From Bacteroidota bacterium (GTDB taxonomy: Bacteria; Bacteroidota; Bacteroidia; Chitinophagales; Chitinophagaceae): 64,000 nucleotides of DNA. Position 1 is the stretch's first letter, and every line of letters begins with the position of its first letter. The stretch covers positions 37,030-101,029 of the forward strand of contig JAUZOA010000011.1 in NCBI GenBank assembly GCA_030706685.1. The letters run 5' to 3'. Positions 15,064-24,249 of the stretch are shown one piece after another. The notes under the pieces are model-generated. The model was not told where the DNA came from, made no database searches, and saw only the letters and a list, made by a program, of their open reading frames with translations. A program made the position numbers and the translations under genes.

Positions 15064-16177
15064 TATCTAATTTCGCCAGCACTTCCTTTGATAAAGCGGC
15101 TTTGGGAACTACCAGGCTCACAGTATTAATAGCAAAATAAGATTCTGATACATTAATATATCCGTCATAAGGCCCCACCTTTCCCCATGAATTCTTTACA
15201 ATAAAAAACAGCTTGCCATCCTTGGACTTTTCGGTTCCAATGATATGCATCAGGTGATCGTCTTCGGTAGTAAGATTTTCATAAAGCTTTTGACGCTTGG
15301 CGGCGTCCCATGATTCTTCTTTTGTATCGGTTGTAAAAGGATCGTCTTTGGAAATATTTCCTACATACAGCGCCAACCCCTTATTCTGCCTGAAACCATT
15401 ATTACTTACATCGGCGTCCCACATAACGGTAAATCCTTTATTTACCGCATCCTTTACCACATCAATCATCATCTCCAGCGGCAAATTGTAAAAAGAACCG
15501 TTGGCAAAATTATCCGGGGTTTCCAGCACAAAAGGCTTGTAATACGGATGATGCGTGAAAGAAGTAATGCTGACATAATCATCGGCGCTGAATTTCAAAA
15601 CATCTTTGGCAAATGAGGGCGGTGTATATGTTTTACCCCTGTACTTAAAATCGGTAGGAACAACGCCCAGGTTATCGTCCAGTATCTTTGTATAACCATC
15701 GAGCCAGTTGTCCGGTAATGGTCTTTTTTTCAATACATCATTGAGGTATTGCTCCAATTGGCCCACCATCGCAGAATGATTATACATTTTCTGTCCTGGT
15801 TTCAGGCCGCTGTAAACGGAATCAGGCACGGCACCATATAAACTGATCGCCCTTATCAGGTCATGTCCCAAACCACCTTCCCCGAACTGCGCTTTTCCCT
15901 GCCGAAGAATATAGTTCCTTGCTTTTTCGATATAAATGTTTCTGACCGTGAACATTTCACTGAGGTCAACCTCTTCCTTTGTATTCTTCATACATTGACT
16001 TTCTACTAATGAAGTGGTAGAGAAACACCAGCAGGTTCCCGTCATAGCCTGGTTCTTTACGGGCGTCGCCGGCAGTATCTTAATAGCAGTAAAATCTTCT
16101 TTTACATTGGGGGCGGAAGGTTGTGCAAAAACAAACGAAGAGATGCCGGAAAGAATGACCAGGAACAATTTTCTCAT
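15056..16177 (-). CDS. secreted C1-family cysteine peptidase (bleomycin hydrolase/PepC-like)
   Basis: This 373-residue papain-family peptidase has a signal peptide ending SSFVFAQ, unlike cytoplasmic PepC. The active site is visible as the Gln-containing VKNQAMTGTCWCFSTTSLVE (catalytic Cys49), a His in DDHLMHIIGTEKS and an Asn in FFIVKNSWGKVGPYDGYINV. The DVSNNGFRQNKG region and overall length fit the aminopeptidase C/bleomycin hydrolase branch, which trims peptides from the N-terminus. It ends next to the decayed gene at 14.7-15.06 kb, overlapping its reading frame by 8 bp. Confidence 0.88.
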   Translation of the reverse strand: MRKLFLVILSGISSFVFAQPSAPNVKEDFTAIKILPATPVKNQAMTGTCWCFSTTSLVESQCMKNTKEEVDLSEMFTVRNIYIEKARNYILRQGKAQFGEGGLGHDLIRAISLYGAVPDSVYSGLKPGQKMYNHSAMVGQLEQYLNDVLKKRPLPDNWLDGYTKILDDNLGVVPTDFKYRGKTYTPPSFAKDVLKFSADDYVSITSFTHHPYYKPFVLETPDNFANGSFYNLPLEMMIDVVKDAVNKGFTVMWDADVSNNGFRQNKGLALYVGNISKDDPFTTDTKEESWDAAKRQKLYENLTTEDDHLMHIIGTEKSKDGKLFFIVKNSWGKVGPYDGYINVSESYFAINTVSLVVPKAALSKEVLAKLDIK

Positions 16178-16206
16178 AAAAAACTATTTAGAATAAAAAA
16201 ATTATA

Positions 16207-17280
16207 TCAGTAATTGACGGTGACAATAAATTTGTCTGTATCGGAAATGCCAAGGGCCAATGCCGCTGTATTGCTGATGCGGATATTTAATCCCCGGGCG
16301 GACCGGGTATTACTCATCTCTCCCAGCACTTTCGCATAAACAGTCTTGTTATTTTCCGGGTTGATGATCCTGACAATAGTTCCGGAAGGTACATCATCCA
16401 CGAGCAAATAATATTTTGCATCCTGCTGGTTGCTGACCATTTTAAAAATACCCGAAGTGACGGTTTCGGTTTTTGAAACAGGAAATGCTTTTACCTGCTG
16501 GTCAAAAAAAGACTTAAAATATCCCTGGCCCGACATATTCGGTGTTACTACCTGCCTCGTTGCAACCGTATCCTTCTTCCCGGACTCATCCTTTTTAGAT
16601 TCGTTCTTTACCACATGTTTTTCCGGCGCCGGTTCCGTTTTGAGAGACGGTTTATTGTTTGCCTGTTCATTTTTTGTTATGGATTTATTATCCTTTATTT
16701 TCTTCGGATCGTCTTTTTTTGTTTCATTTTTCGTGACAGACCTGCTCTTTAAACTATTCGTATCCACTACCGGCTGTTTATCCGGTGTTTCTTTGATTGG
16801 TCCTTCCTTTTTTTCAGAATTTTTAAGTACCACGGCTATAGTCTTTTCATCAGCCACCAGGTATCCAACGATCAGCTTTGTTCCTGCCGGCACGGTATCC
16901 TTGTAGAATTTGTTCCAGTCCCGAAGATTTTTTATTAATACTTTATTGTTGATATTACTCACCTTTTGCAGGTTTTCTTTGGCTCCTGCCTGGTAGTATA
17001 CAGGTATCTTGCCCTTCTTTTTCTGGGAAAAATTGGTATCAGTAAGAGGTATATGAAGCACCTGCCCGATATTCAGACCCTTATCAAAATCTATATTATT
17101 GTAAGAAGCTATGAATCTCGGATGTACGTTATAAATACGCCCGATAGAAAAAAGCCCCTCCTTCGCCATCACAGTATGATCAAGGTAAAGGCCTTTGCCG
17201 CTTTTTTTTATGAGTAATTGACCGGCAGCAACATGGACAATAGCAACGGAAACAAGTAACACAGCAAATAGCTTCTTCAT
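16207..17280 (-). CDS. secreted LysM-domain protein
   Basis: This protein has 357 residues if started at the ATG at 17280, directly before the signal peptide (MKKLFAVLLVSVAIVHVAAG); a longer frame to 17418 adds an unlikely N-terminus. Residues about 25-85 form a LysM peptidoglycan-binding repeat (HTVMAKEGLFSIGRIYNVHP, then GLNIGQVLHIPL), with a second, weaker one at about 90-150. A long Lys/Asp/Asn/Thr-rich low-complexity linker follows (about 170-260), then a C-terminal domain resembling a small RlpA-like double-psi barrel end (GTIVRIINPENNKTVYAKVLG). It probably binds the cell wall; no catalytic residues are evident. Confidence 0.78.
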   Translation of the reverse strand: MKKLFAVLLVSVAIVHVAAGQLLIKKSGKGLYLDHTVMAKEGLFSIGRIYNVHPRFIASYNNIDFDKGLNIGQVLHIPLTDTNFSQKKKGKIPVYYQAGAKENLQKVSNINNKVLIKNLRDWNKFYKDTVPAGTKLIVGYLVADEKTIAVVLKNSEKKEGPIKETPDKQPVVDTNSLKSRSVTKNETKKDDPKKIKDNKSITKNEQANNKPSLKTEPAPEKHVVKNESKKDESGKKDTVATRQVVTPNMSGQGYFKSFFDQQVKAFPVSKTETVTSGIFKMVSNQQDAKYYLLVDDVPSGTIVRIINPENNKTVYAKVLGEMSNTRSARGLNIRISNTAALALGISDTDKFIVTVNY

Positions 17281-17462
17281 ATAACCAGGTTTGCTGTACA
17301 AAGATGTAACTTTTTTTCTTGCAAAGAAGGAGATATTTGAGTCATGAGCCGGTTTGATAATTGGGAAAAGCGGGATTGAGAAATCGGGAATTGTCCTCCC
17401 GGTAGCTACCCGGACCATTTTTGAAAATCAGCTAACCAGTATCTCCCCACCCCTATACCCTG

Positions 17463-18833
17463 TCACTTATCTTTTAGAATCCTCAATTCCTTTGGATAAT
17501 AATTGTTGATCCGGCCGGGTAGCGCATTTACCCATCCCAGTGAATACCCCTGGTAATTTACCAATTGCCACCCTTTCTCTTTTATCGTCATATCCATCTC
17601 TTTCCTTTGCAGGTATTGAATAGCCTGTTCATCGTTCAGTTCAACACGACTAATCGAATCATTGACCAATTTACTCACCGCCAGCGCATGATCGGGCACT
17701 AGTTTATCTCTCATCAATTCGCCCATACGAACACCGGAATAAATAACCCGCAGATTGGATAAAATGTAATTCATAGCGTCAGCTAATTTCATCGGCCATG
17801 CATATACTGTATTCTCATATTTCATTAAATGATACCCCGGTTTGCTCATCCATTTTTCTATTAGTTCTGTTTCTTTTTTCGTAACGGCTCCAGCTTTAGT
17901 TTTTATTTTGGCAAAAGATCCCGCTTCGCCATTTGTCTTTTTAAAGCAGGCAATAAAAAACCCTTCACCCCTTACTTTATCCGGCCAGAAACGATACCCC
18001 AAAGCCCCGGAACCGGAATGAGTTTTTGTAATTGCCCAGCTCTCATCAACCCGTAACTCCAGGCTCTCAACCCCTAACTCGCTCGCCATCCAATCCATTA
18101 TATCTTCATCTTCTTCTCTAGAATAAGAACAAGTTGAATAGATCAATAGGCCCTCTTTTTTCAAGGCAGGCAGCACGTCAGCTACAATCCTTTGCTGGCG
18201 GCGGCTACAGAGAGCTACATTATTCTCACTCCATTCATCGATCGCTTCCGGTTCGCGCCGGAAGAGACCGCTGCCACTGCAGGGCGCATCTATGACGATG
18301 ACATCGAAATAATTTTCAAGCCTTCCAAAATCTTTCGGGTCATTGTTTGTCACGATCACATTTTCACACCCCCATTTGATAATATTATCCTTTAAAATAT
18401 TGGCCCTTGAACGAATCACTTCATTGCTTACGAGCAAGCTATCTTTTGAGATCAGCGATTGAATATGTGTGGACTTCCCCCCGGGCGCTGCGCTAATATC
18501 TAATACTTTTAAAGGACGGGAAAGATCAACTGCCTGCCGGAAAGCCTGTTCAATAAACATACTTGATGCTTCCTGCACGTAATAGCAGCCAGCATGAAAA
18601 AGAGGATCGAAGGTGAAAGAGGGGCGTGCTTTTAGGTAGTAGCCGTATTCGGTCCATGCGACCTCGCCCAAACCCTCTCCAAAGGAGAGGGCTTTCGAAG
18701 ACCCTGATAATTTGAAAGGATTTAAACGAATTGAAGTTACCTGCTCACCCGAAACATGAATCTCCTCAAAGGCATCCCTGTCGAAGCCTTTGATCCCTTC
18801 TAATGATTGTAATAATTTACCGGGTAAATGCAC
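17463..18833 (-). CDS. rsmF: rRNA cytosine-C5 methyltransferase, RsmF/NOP2-Sun family
   Basis: This 456-residue SAM-dependent methyltransferase acts on rRNA cytosines. The SAM site is LDISAAPGGKSTHIQSLI and the two catalytic cysteines are in VIDAPCSGSGLFRREPEA and LIYSTCSYSREEDE. After the catalytic domain come the FxWPD-type segment and the C-terminal PUA-like domain typical of RsmF (GVRMGELMRDKLVPDHALA, WVNALPGRINNYYPKELRIL). The start is a GTG at 18833. Two stretches look acquired: residues 43-57 (SSKALSFGEGLGE), from a palindromic element, and about 250-266, from a heptamer array. Confidence 0.9.
   Translation of the reverse strand: MHLPGKLLQSLEGIKGFDRDAFEEIHVSGEQVTSIRLNPFKLSGSSKALSFGEGLGEVAWTEYGYYLKARPSFTFDPLFHAGCYYVQEASSMFIEQAFRQAVDLSRPLKVLDISAAPGGKSTHIQSLISKDSLLVSNEVIRSRANILKDNIIKWGCENVIVTNNDPKDFGRLENYFDVIVIDAPCSGSGLFRREPEAIDEWSENNVALCSRRQQRIVADVLPALKKEGLLIYSTCSYSREEDEDIMDWMASELGVESLELRVDESWAITKTHSGSGALGYRFWPDKVRGEGFFIACFKKTNGEAGSFAKIKTKAGAVTKKETELIEKWMSKPGYHLMKYENTVYAWPMKLADAMNYILSNLRVIYSGVRMGELMRDKLVPDHALAVSKLVNDSISRVELNDEQAIQYLQRKEMDMTIKEKGWQLVNYQGYSLGWVNALPGRINNYYPKELRILKDK
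18038..18086. repeat. 7-bp-period array inside the RsmF gene
   Basis: Seven heptamers in register, with alternating words such as CTCAACC (18066) and CCTAACT (18073). They encode the segment ASELGVESLELRVDESW between the catalytic motifs and the C-terminal domain. Confidence 0.55.
18665..18706 (-). repeat. GC-rich palindromic element inserted in frame in the RsmF gene
   Basis: On the minus strand it starts CAGGGTCTTCGAAAGCCC (18706 down to 18689). It continues into a perfect eight-pair hairpin (CCCTCTCC / loop TTT / GGAGAGGG; 18673-18691 on the plus strand) and ends with GGGCGAGG. The 18-bp flank matches that in ribD at 16 of 18 positions. Confidence 0.7.
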
Positions 18834-18845
18834 TCGCCAAAACTA

Positions 18846-18880
18846 AGCTAAAAGCTAATAGCTGTCAGCTAACAGCTTTT
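18846..18880. repeat. 7-bp-period array that can fold as a hairpin
   Basis: Five heptamers all beginning AGCT (AGCTAAA at 18846, AGCTGTC at 18860, AGCTTTT at 18874) separate the M28 peptidase stop from the methyltransferase start. AGCT is self-complementary, so the array can also form short hairpins (AGCTGT with ACAGCT). Confidence 0.6.
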
Positions 18881-18882
18881 AT

Positions 18883-21108
18883 TTACTTCAGTAATACAAT
18901 CGCCTGTTTCACCTGCTCATTATATAACTGTAAAGCTTTCGCTACTATTTCAATATTTTCCTGTGCTTCTGTCCAGTTTCTTTGCTCAATCCCTTCTCTT
19001 ATTCCCGGCAAAGTTTTTACACCATACCCTGTGTAATAACCCGGCGCATATATCTCGTGCTTGAACCAGCTTCTGCGGGGCAACCCATTACTATTAATCA
19101 AACTCCTTTCTGCTTTATATAAGACATCATTCAGTTCTTTCTGTTTTGCAGGTGCCATTTGAGAAGCTTTGCTGTATAATTTTTGAAATTCCTCCGTACT
19201 TTCCTTCAACTGGGCCAGCGCATTCTCGAGATTACTGAAATTCAAAAAAGGAACAGCTTCCTTAACCGAAGGTGATTTGTATTGTTTTTTCGGGTCCTTG
19301 GCAAGATCGTATAATTTTTCTTTAATGATTTTATTTTCCGTTTCAGTTTCTGCTCTTGTTGTTTCGAGTAACGTCTTTAGTTCTGCAGTATAATCATTCA
19401 CTGTTTTATAAAATGTGCTGAAATCAAAGGGTAATACATCTGCGTCCGCGAGACGCATCGTGACTCGCCCTGCTGTTTTTGATAAAGCTACTCCGTATTG
19501 AAAGCCGGGATCCTTGAATTTAACAAACAGGTCATAAGAATCATAAATAGAATGATACTCTCCTCCCTGGTTCTCCCCGCCAAATCCCAGGTTCATGGAA
19601 GCTATACCCAAATGCTGGAGAAAAGGTGAATAATCAGACCCTGCGCCAAGAGCTCCTAACTTTATATACTTATTACCTATCAGCTTGCTTCGCGCTGTCT
19701 TATCCGCGTTCACCACCGTATTGGCATACTTTCGTTCTTTAATAGTGACGCCGGTTTGCGGATCGGTTACATCATTGGTGATCTCGTTAAAAAACGTTTC
19801 CAGGGTATGGGAACCGGATGCACCGATAAATCCTCTTCCATTACCGTCTGAATTGATATAAGCGACAGCTTTTTGTTTTAATTCCTGCTGGTGATCCTCC
19901 ACCCATTCCGTAGATCCGAGTAATGCAGGCTCTTCACCATCCCATGCGCAATAAACGAGGGTGCGTTTAGGCCGAAATCCTTTTTTAGCCAATTCCCCAA
20001 CGACTCTTGCTTCTTCCAACTCAGCTATCATGCCACCAAGCGGATCAGATGCTCCATTTACCCATCCATCATGGTGATTGCCCCTAATCACCCATTCGTC
20101 GGGGAATTCACTGCCCGGCATCTTTGCGATCACATCATATAATTGCTTTTGATCCCAGTTGAATTCTAATTTTATATGTACTTTTTCTTTACTGGGCCCT
20201 ACATGATACGTAATAGGTAAGCTGCCTCTCCATGCAGCGGGGACTACCTGTCCACCCAATGATTGCAGGAAAGGCAAGGCGTCTTCATATGAAATCGGTA
20301 ACACAGGAATTTTCATGATGGTAGTCGCATCTTTCCTGTCCAATCTTTTGGCATCTTTTGTCGCGCCAATATCCGGCGTCAACGGGTCGCCGGGATAAAC
20401 AGGCATATCCATAACCGAGCCTCGCTGTACGCCGTCACCACGACGGAAAGGCCCTTCGGGATAAACATCACCTTGTGTATAACCATCGTCCTCCGGATCA
20501 GAATAAATGATACAACCGATAGCGCCATGTTCATAAGCGACTTTGGGTTTGATACCTCTCCATGATCCGCCATATTTAGCGATCACAATTTTTCCTTTTA
20601 CATCCACGCCCATCCTTTCCAGTTCTTCGTAATCAGCAGGAATGCCACGATTGACAAAAACCAATTCAGCCGTTACATCGCCATCGGCAGAGTAGGCATT
20701 ATAGGTAGGCAATTGTTCTGACAATTGATTGGTGGTCTTATCTTCTTTTACCCCGGTCTCCACCAGCTTTGCTTTGTAAGGCTTGCTACCAATAAGTTCA
20801 AGCAATCTTGATTTGGGTGTAGGGAACAATACATAATAAGAAGCGATCTCCGTTTGATATCCCCACGAACGAAACAGGTTGGACATGTATTCGGCATTGG
20901 CTTTATCCTGCGGGCTGCCGACATGATGCGGATGGGAACTCAGGAATTGCAGCCAGGTATCGAGGTTCTGCGCATTGAGCTGTGCATCGAATTGTTTTTC
21001 CCAGTCAATTTGTTTGGCCGCATCGGCGTCGCTGAAGCCCATTAATTTTTGCGCGTTTGCCAAAACAAAAGAGAAAATGAGCAGTAAAACAAAATTCAAT
21101 CGTTTCAT
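18883..21108 (-). CDS. secreted M28 zinc carboxypeptidase (glutamate carboxypeptidase II-like)
   Basis: This 741-residue protein has a signal peptide ending VLANAQ. It has the three-part GCPII/PSMA architecture. A split protease-associated domain spans about 120-300 (VFVNRGIPADYEEL, GKIVIAKYGGSWRG). The M28 peptidase domain spans about 330-580, with zinc ligands in IRGNHHDGWVNGASDP, CAWDGEEPALLGS (catalytic Glu and zinc Glu), YINSDGNGRG and GGEYHSIYDSY. A helical dimerisation domain makes up the C-terminus. Such enzymes remove C-terminal glutamate or other residues from peptides outside the cytoplasm. The substrate here is unknown. Confidence 0.9.
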   Translation of the reverse strand: MKRLNFVLLLIFSFVLANAQKLMGFSDADAAKQIDWEKQFDAQLNAQNLDTWLQFLSSHPHHVGSPQDKANAEYMSNLFRSWGYQTEIASYYVLFPTPKSRLLELIGSKPYKAKLVETGVKEDKTTNQLSEQLPTYNAYSADGDVTAELVFVNRGIPADYEELERMGVDVKGKIVIAKYGGSWRGIKPKVAYEHGAIGCIIYSDPEDDGYTQGDVYPEGPFRRGDGVQRGSVMDMPVYPGDPLTPDIGATKDAKRLDRKDATTIMKIPVLPISYEDALPFLQSLGGQVVPAAWRGSLPITYHVGPSKEKVHIKLEFNWDQKQLYDVIAKMPGSEFPDEWVIRGNHHDGWVNGASDPLGGMIAELEEARVVGELAKKGFRPKRTLVYCAWDGEEPALLGSTEWVEDHQQELKQKAVAYINSDGNGRGFIGASGSHTLETFFNEITNDVTDPQTGVTIKERKYANTVVNADKTARSKLIGNKYIKLGALGAGSDYSPFLQHLGIASMNLGFGGENQGGEYHSIYDSYDLFVKFKDPGFQYGVALSKTAGRVTMRLADADVLPFDFSTFYKTVNDYTAELKTLLETTRAETETENKIIKEKLYDLAKDPKKQYKSPSVKEAVPFLNFSNLENALAQLKESTEEFQKLYSKASQMAPAKQKELNDVLYKAERSLINSNGLPRRSWFKHEIYAPGYYTGYGVKTLPGIREGIEQRNWTEAQENIEIVAKALQLYNEQVKQAIVLLK

Positions 21109-21339
21109 ATTATGGTTTTTATTTCAATTTAACTTTTACTTTTTTGATGGCTGTCGTCTTAACGTTCAAATATAAAGATCACTATCTTCCGGGTTCGTTA
21201 TTTCATTCTATACTTAAATATCAACCCGGCTTTGCCTTTCCCGTTCCAGGATGAGGTTAATAAGAATTAGTAATTTCTAAATTTACGAGCTTTTGCTATT
21301 CAACGAAAGAATGTATTATTTTCATGAAAATATTTTTTC

Positions 21340-22320
21340 ATGAGACGCTGGTTACTTCTTATTGCATTACTCTCCAACTTTATTTCATTTACTTCCGCTC
21401 AAACGATCACTTACCCCGATAGCTGGACAGGCGGGCAATATTATACAGTCAATGGCGCTAAATTATGGGTCGTCACGGTCGGAAAAGGAGCGCCCCTCAT
21501 TTTGGTTGCCGGCGGTCCTGGTGGCACGCACCTGGGCCTGCGTCGTTTTGATTCGCTTGCAGCGTCAGGCTTTCAATTGATCTATTTTGATGCTTTTGGC
21601 CGCGGGAAATCAGATACAGCTGTTGATGTAAAGGAATATACATTGGAAAGAGATATTGAAGACGTTGAAGGGTTGCGAAAGGCGATGCATCTCGATAAGA
21701 TCAGTTTGCTTGGTCACTCTTATGGGGGTGTAGTAGCGCAGGGCTATGCGGTCAGGTATGGTCAGCATCTGAGCCATCTGATCCTGGCCAATACCTTTCA
21801 CAGTTTTGTAATGTGGCAGGAAAACGATGATAACAGCAACCATGAAATAAAAACAAATTATCCCGAGGTATGGCAGGAACTGATGAAGATCCGCGAAGAA
21901 GGTGCTGTGAGCTGTGATGAAAAGCACCAGGAAATTTATGGCCGTGTGCCTTATGGTTTTTTATATGCTTATAACCCGGCGCGTTTTGAACCGAATCCCG
22001 ATCCGGCTGCCAGGCCGAGGCCTTATCCCAATTCTTTCAACTCGAAATTATATTACCAAATGGTAGGAAAGGATGGTGATTTTATCGTGGGCAATGATAT
22101 TGGCAATTTTGATTACCGGAAGCAACTGAAGGACCTGAAAATGCCTGTCCTGATCATTGGAGGAAGATATGACCGCGTGGCTGTTCCCTGGATGATGGTA
22201 AAATTCAAAGAATACTGTCCGCAGGCAAAGTTTGTGATATTTGAAAAATCGGGGCATAACCCGCAGGTAGAAGAGCCGGAAAAAGAGTTTCCTGTCATAT
22301 CTGCGTTCCTGAAAAAATAA
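21340..22320 (+). CDS. secreted alpha/beta hydrolase, proline iminopeptidase-like (S33)
   Basis: This 326-residue hydrolase has an N-terminal signal peptide ending SFTSAQ, unusual for the mostly cytoplasmic proline iminopeptidases. The oxyanion motif is VAGGPGGTHLG, the nucleophile elbow GHSYGG (Ser127), the acid lies near GGRYDRVAVPW and the His in KSGHNPQVEEPEK. The HGGPG-type motif and cap domain favour an S33 aminopeptidase that releases N-terminal proline, although an esterase is possible. It converges with pntB with only 3 bp between the two stop codons. Confidence 0.82.
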   Translation: MRRWLLLIALLSNFISFTSAQTITYPDSWTGGQYYTVNGAKLWVVTVGKGAPLILVAGGPGGTHLGLRRFDSLAASGFQLIYFDAFGRGKSDTAVDVKEYTLERDIEDVEGLRKAMHLDKISLLGHSYGGVVAQGYAVRYGQHLSHLILANTFHSFVMWQENDDNSNHEIKTNYPEVWQELMKIREEGAVSCDEKHQEIYGRVPYGFLYAYNPARFEPNPDPAARPRPYPNSFNSKLYYQMVGKDGDFIVGNDIGNFDYRKQLKDLKMPVLIIGGRYDRVAVPWMMVKFKEYCPQAKFVIFEKSGHNPQVEEPEKEFPVISAFLKK

Positions 22321-22323
22321 CTC

Positions 22324-23754
22324 TTACAGGTTTTTTATTTCGGCGATCAGGTCCTGCAATACTTTCTTGGCATCACCAAACAGCATTGAAGTTTTCTTTT
22401 GAAAGAAAAGATCATTTTCAATTCCGGCATAACCTGGTTTCATGCTGCGTTTGTTGACGATCACATTTTTGGCCAATTCCACATCAAGGATTGGCATGCC
22501 ATATATCGGGGACGAGGGATCATTTTTAGCAGCGGGGTTCACTACATCGTTGGCTCCAAGTATCAACACCACATCGGTAGAAGGAAACTCTTCGTTGGCC
22601 TGTTCCATTTCCAAAAGCTTTTCATAACTCACATCGGCTTCAGCCAGCAATACGTTCATATGGCCAGGCATACGGCCCGCTACCGGGTGAATCGCGTATT
22701 TCACTTCCACGCCTTTGCCCTCCAATATTTTTTCGAGATCATGACAAGCATGCTGTGCTTGTGCTACGGCGAGGCCATATCCCGGAACGACCATGACTTT
22801 ATGCGCATAAGCCATTAATACAGATGCATCGCTTAATGAGATTTCTTTGTAAGCCCCCTGTTGTTTAGCGCCGGCAGGGCCTGCTTTTGCGCCGCCGAAT
22901 GAACCGATCAATACATTGGCCAATGAGCGGTTCATGGCTTTGCACATCAGGATAGTCAGTAAAGTACCGGCAGCACCAACAAGGATACCACCTGTCATCA
23001 TTACTTTATTATTATACAGGAATCCACCGCAGGCCGCCGCGACTCCGGTAAAAGAGTTTAGCAGGGAAATGACTACAGGCATATCGGCGCCGCCAATGGG
23101 AAAAACGAAGAGGATCCCATATAATAATGACAGAGTAAAAATGCAGTAAAAAATGATAATACTATTTTCAGGCAGCCACCCTATTATATAAGCGGCCAGT
23201 CCCACAATGACAAGCAATAAAACAATATTAAAGATATGCTGTCCCTTAAAAGAGAAATCTTTTACTTTGCCGTTTAATTTACCCCATGCTATCATACTTC
23301 CGGCAAAAGAAACAGAGCCTATAATTAGTCCTAATAGAATGATTAGTACAATTCCTTCACCGCCTTCCGGGATATACGTTTGATGAACTCCGGGAATCAC
23401 ATTACGGGCAATGTGATTAAATTCCACCACTGAAATTAAAGCCGCACAGGCTCCACCCATTCCATTAAACATACTCACCATTTCCGGCATCGCTGTCATC
23501 TTTACTTTTTTGGCCGCTAATGTCCCTATAATAGCGCCAATAGCAATGCCCCCGAATATCCACCCATAATTGTGAAGCCTGTTGCCTACATCATCTTTAT
23601 ACAAAAAGATGGTTCCGAAAATAGCTATCGTCATACCTGCCGCTGCGATAAGATTTCCTCTTCTTGCCGAAGCCGGATTGGATAGCATCTTTAGTCCCAA
23701 AATAAAAGTCACCGAGCCTACGAGGTAACAGAGAGTCAGAACATTCAATTCCAT
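22324..23754 (-). CDS. pntB: NAD(P) transhydrogenase subunit beta
   Basis: This 476-residue inner-membrane protein contains the beta half of the proton-translocating transhydrogenase that makes NADPH from NADH. Residues about 1-290 hold nine or so transmembrane helices (FVFPIGGADMPVVISLLNSF is a diagnostic segment with the conserved Asp). The C-terminal NADP-binding domain III starts near 310: VVPGYGLAVAQAQHAC, YAIHPVAGRMPGHMNVLLAE, ILGANDVVNPAA. It is the last gene of the pntAA-pntAB-pntB operon. Confidence 0.94.
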   Translation of the reverse strand: MELNVLTLCYLVGSVTFILGLKMLSNPASARRGNLIAAAGMTIAIFGTIFLYKDDVGNRLHNYGWIFGGIAIGAIIGTLAAKKVKMTAMPEMVSMFNGMGGACAALISVVEFNHIARNVIPGVHQTYIPEGGEGIVLIILLGLIIGSVSFAGSMIAWGKLNGKVKDFSFKGQHIFNIVLLLVIVGLAAYIIGWLPENSIIIFYCIFTLSLLYGILFVFPIGGADMPVVISLLNSFTGVAAACGGFLYNNKVMMTGGILVGAAGTLLTILMCKAMNRSLANVLIGSFGGAKAGPAGAKQQGAYKEISLSDASVLMAYAHKVMVVPGYGLAVAQAQHACHDLEKILEGKGVEVKYAIHPVAGRMPGHMNVLLAEADVSYEKLLEMEQANEEFPSTDVVLILGANDVVNPAAKNDPSSPIYGMPILDVELAKNVIVNKRSMKPGYAGIENDLFFQKKTSMLFGDAKKVLQDLIAEIKNL

Positions 23755-23773
23755 TTGTACATTTTTATTTCAC

Positions 23774-23805
23774 GCAAAGCCGCAAAGAAACAGTGACGCA
23801 AAGAA
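23774..23805. repeat. 8-bp-period array between pntAB and pntB
   Basis: Four 8-mers built on GCAAAG (GCAAAGCC at 23774, GCAAAGAA at 23782 and 23798) lie within the transhydrogenase operon, in the untranslated spacer just upstream of pntB. Confidence 0.55.
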
Positions 23806-23833
23806 ATTATTCAGATCATCTCAATCAATACAA

Positions 23834-24139
23834 TCAACGGTTCTTTTTCTTTTTAAACATTTCTAACATCCTGTCCGTCACCACAAAGCCGCCCACCACA
23901 TTCAGCGTTCCCAATATCACGGCCAAAAAACCAAGTATCAATGCCAGGTAATTATCGCCTTCTGCTTTACCCATTACAATGATCGCCCCAATGATCACGA
24001 CACCATGAATAGCATTGGCCCCACTCATCAGGGGCGTATGCAGAACACTTGGCACACGGCCTATTACTTCAATGCCTACAAATATCATCAGGATGACAAT
24101 GTAGATGATCTGTTGATTTGCGGTAATCCAGTTTAACAT
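23834..24139 (-). CDS. pntAB: NAD(P) transhydrogenase subunit alpha, membrane part
   Basis: This 101-residue protein has three transmembrane helices (ITANQQIIYIVILMIFVGIE, then IHGVVIIGAIIVMG, then LGFLAVILGTLNVVGGFVVT) and the HTPLMSGANAIHG loop typical of the membrane segment of the transhydrogenase alpha chain. In E. coli this is fused to the NAD-binding domain; here it is a separate gene, as in many Bacteroidota. It ends in a basic KKKKNR tail. Confidence 0.92.
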   Translation of the reverse strand: MLNWITANQQIIYIVILMIFVGIEVIGRVPSVLHTPLMSGANAIHGVVIIGAIIVMGKAEGDNYLALILGFLAVILGTLNVVGGFVVTDRMLEMFKKKKNR

Positions 24140-24221
24140 AAAACAACCTCCAAAAGCGAACTATAATAAATCTATTTTGAATAAATATCTAACCCGATGA
24201 GTAATACTACTTGCGACTCTT

Positions 24222-24249
24222 CACTCACCATTCACCATTCACCAACTAC
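24222..24249. repeat. 7-bp-period array at the pntAA stop codon
   Basis: Four heptamers (CATTCAC at 24229 and 24236 identical, flanked by CACTCAC and CAACTAC) reach into the stop codon of pntAA at 24246-24248. They lie inside the operon spacer. Confidence 0.55.

Noticed and set aside
18846..18880. Classical rho-independent terminator
   Set aside because: The hairpin potential is a by-product of the self-complementary AGCT word; the stem is short and lies within a same-strand gene pair.
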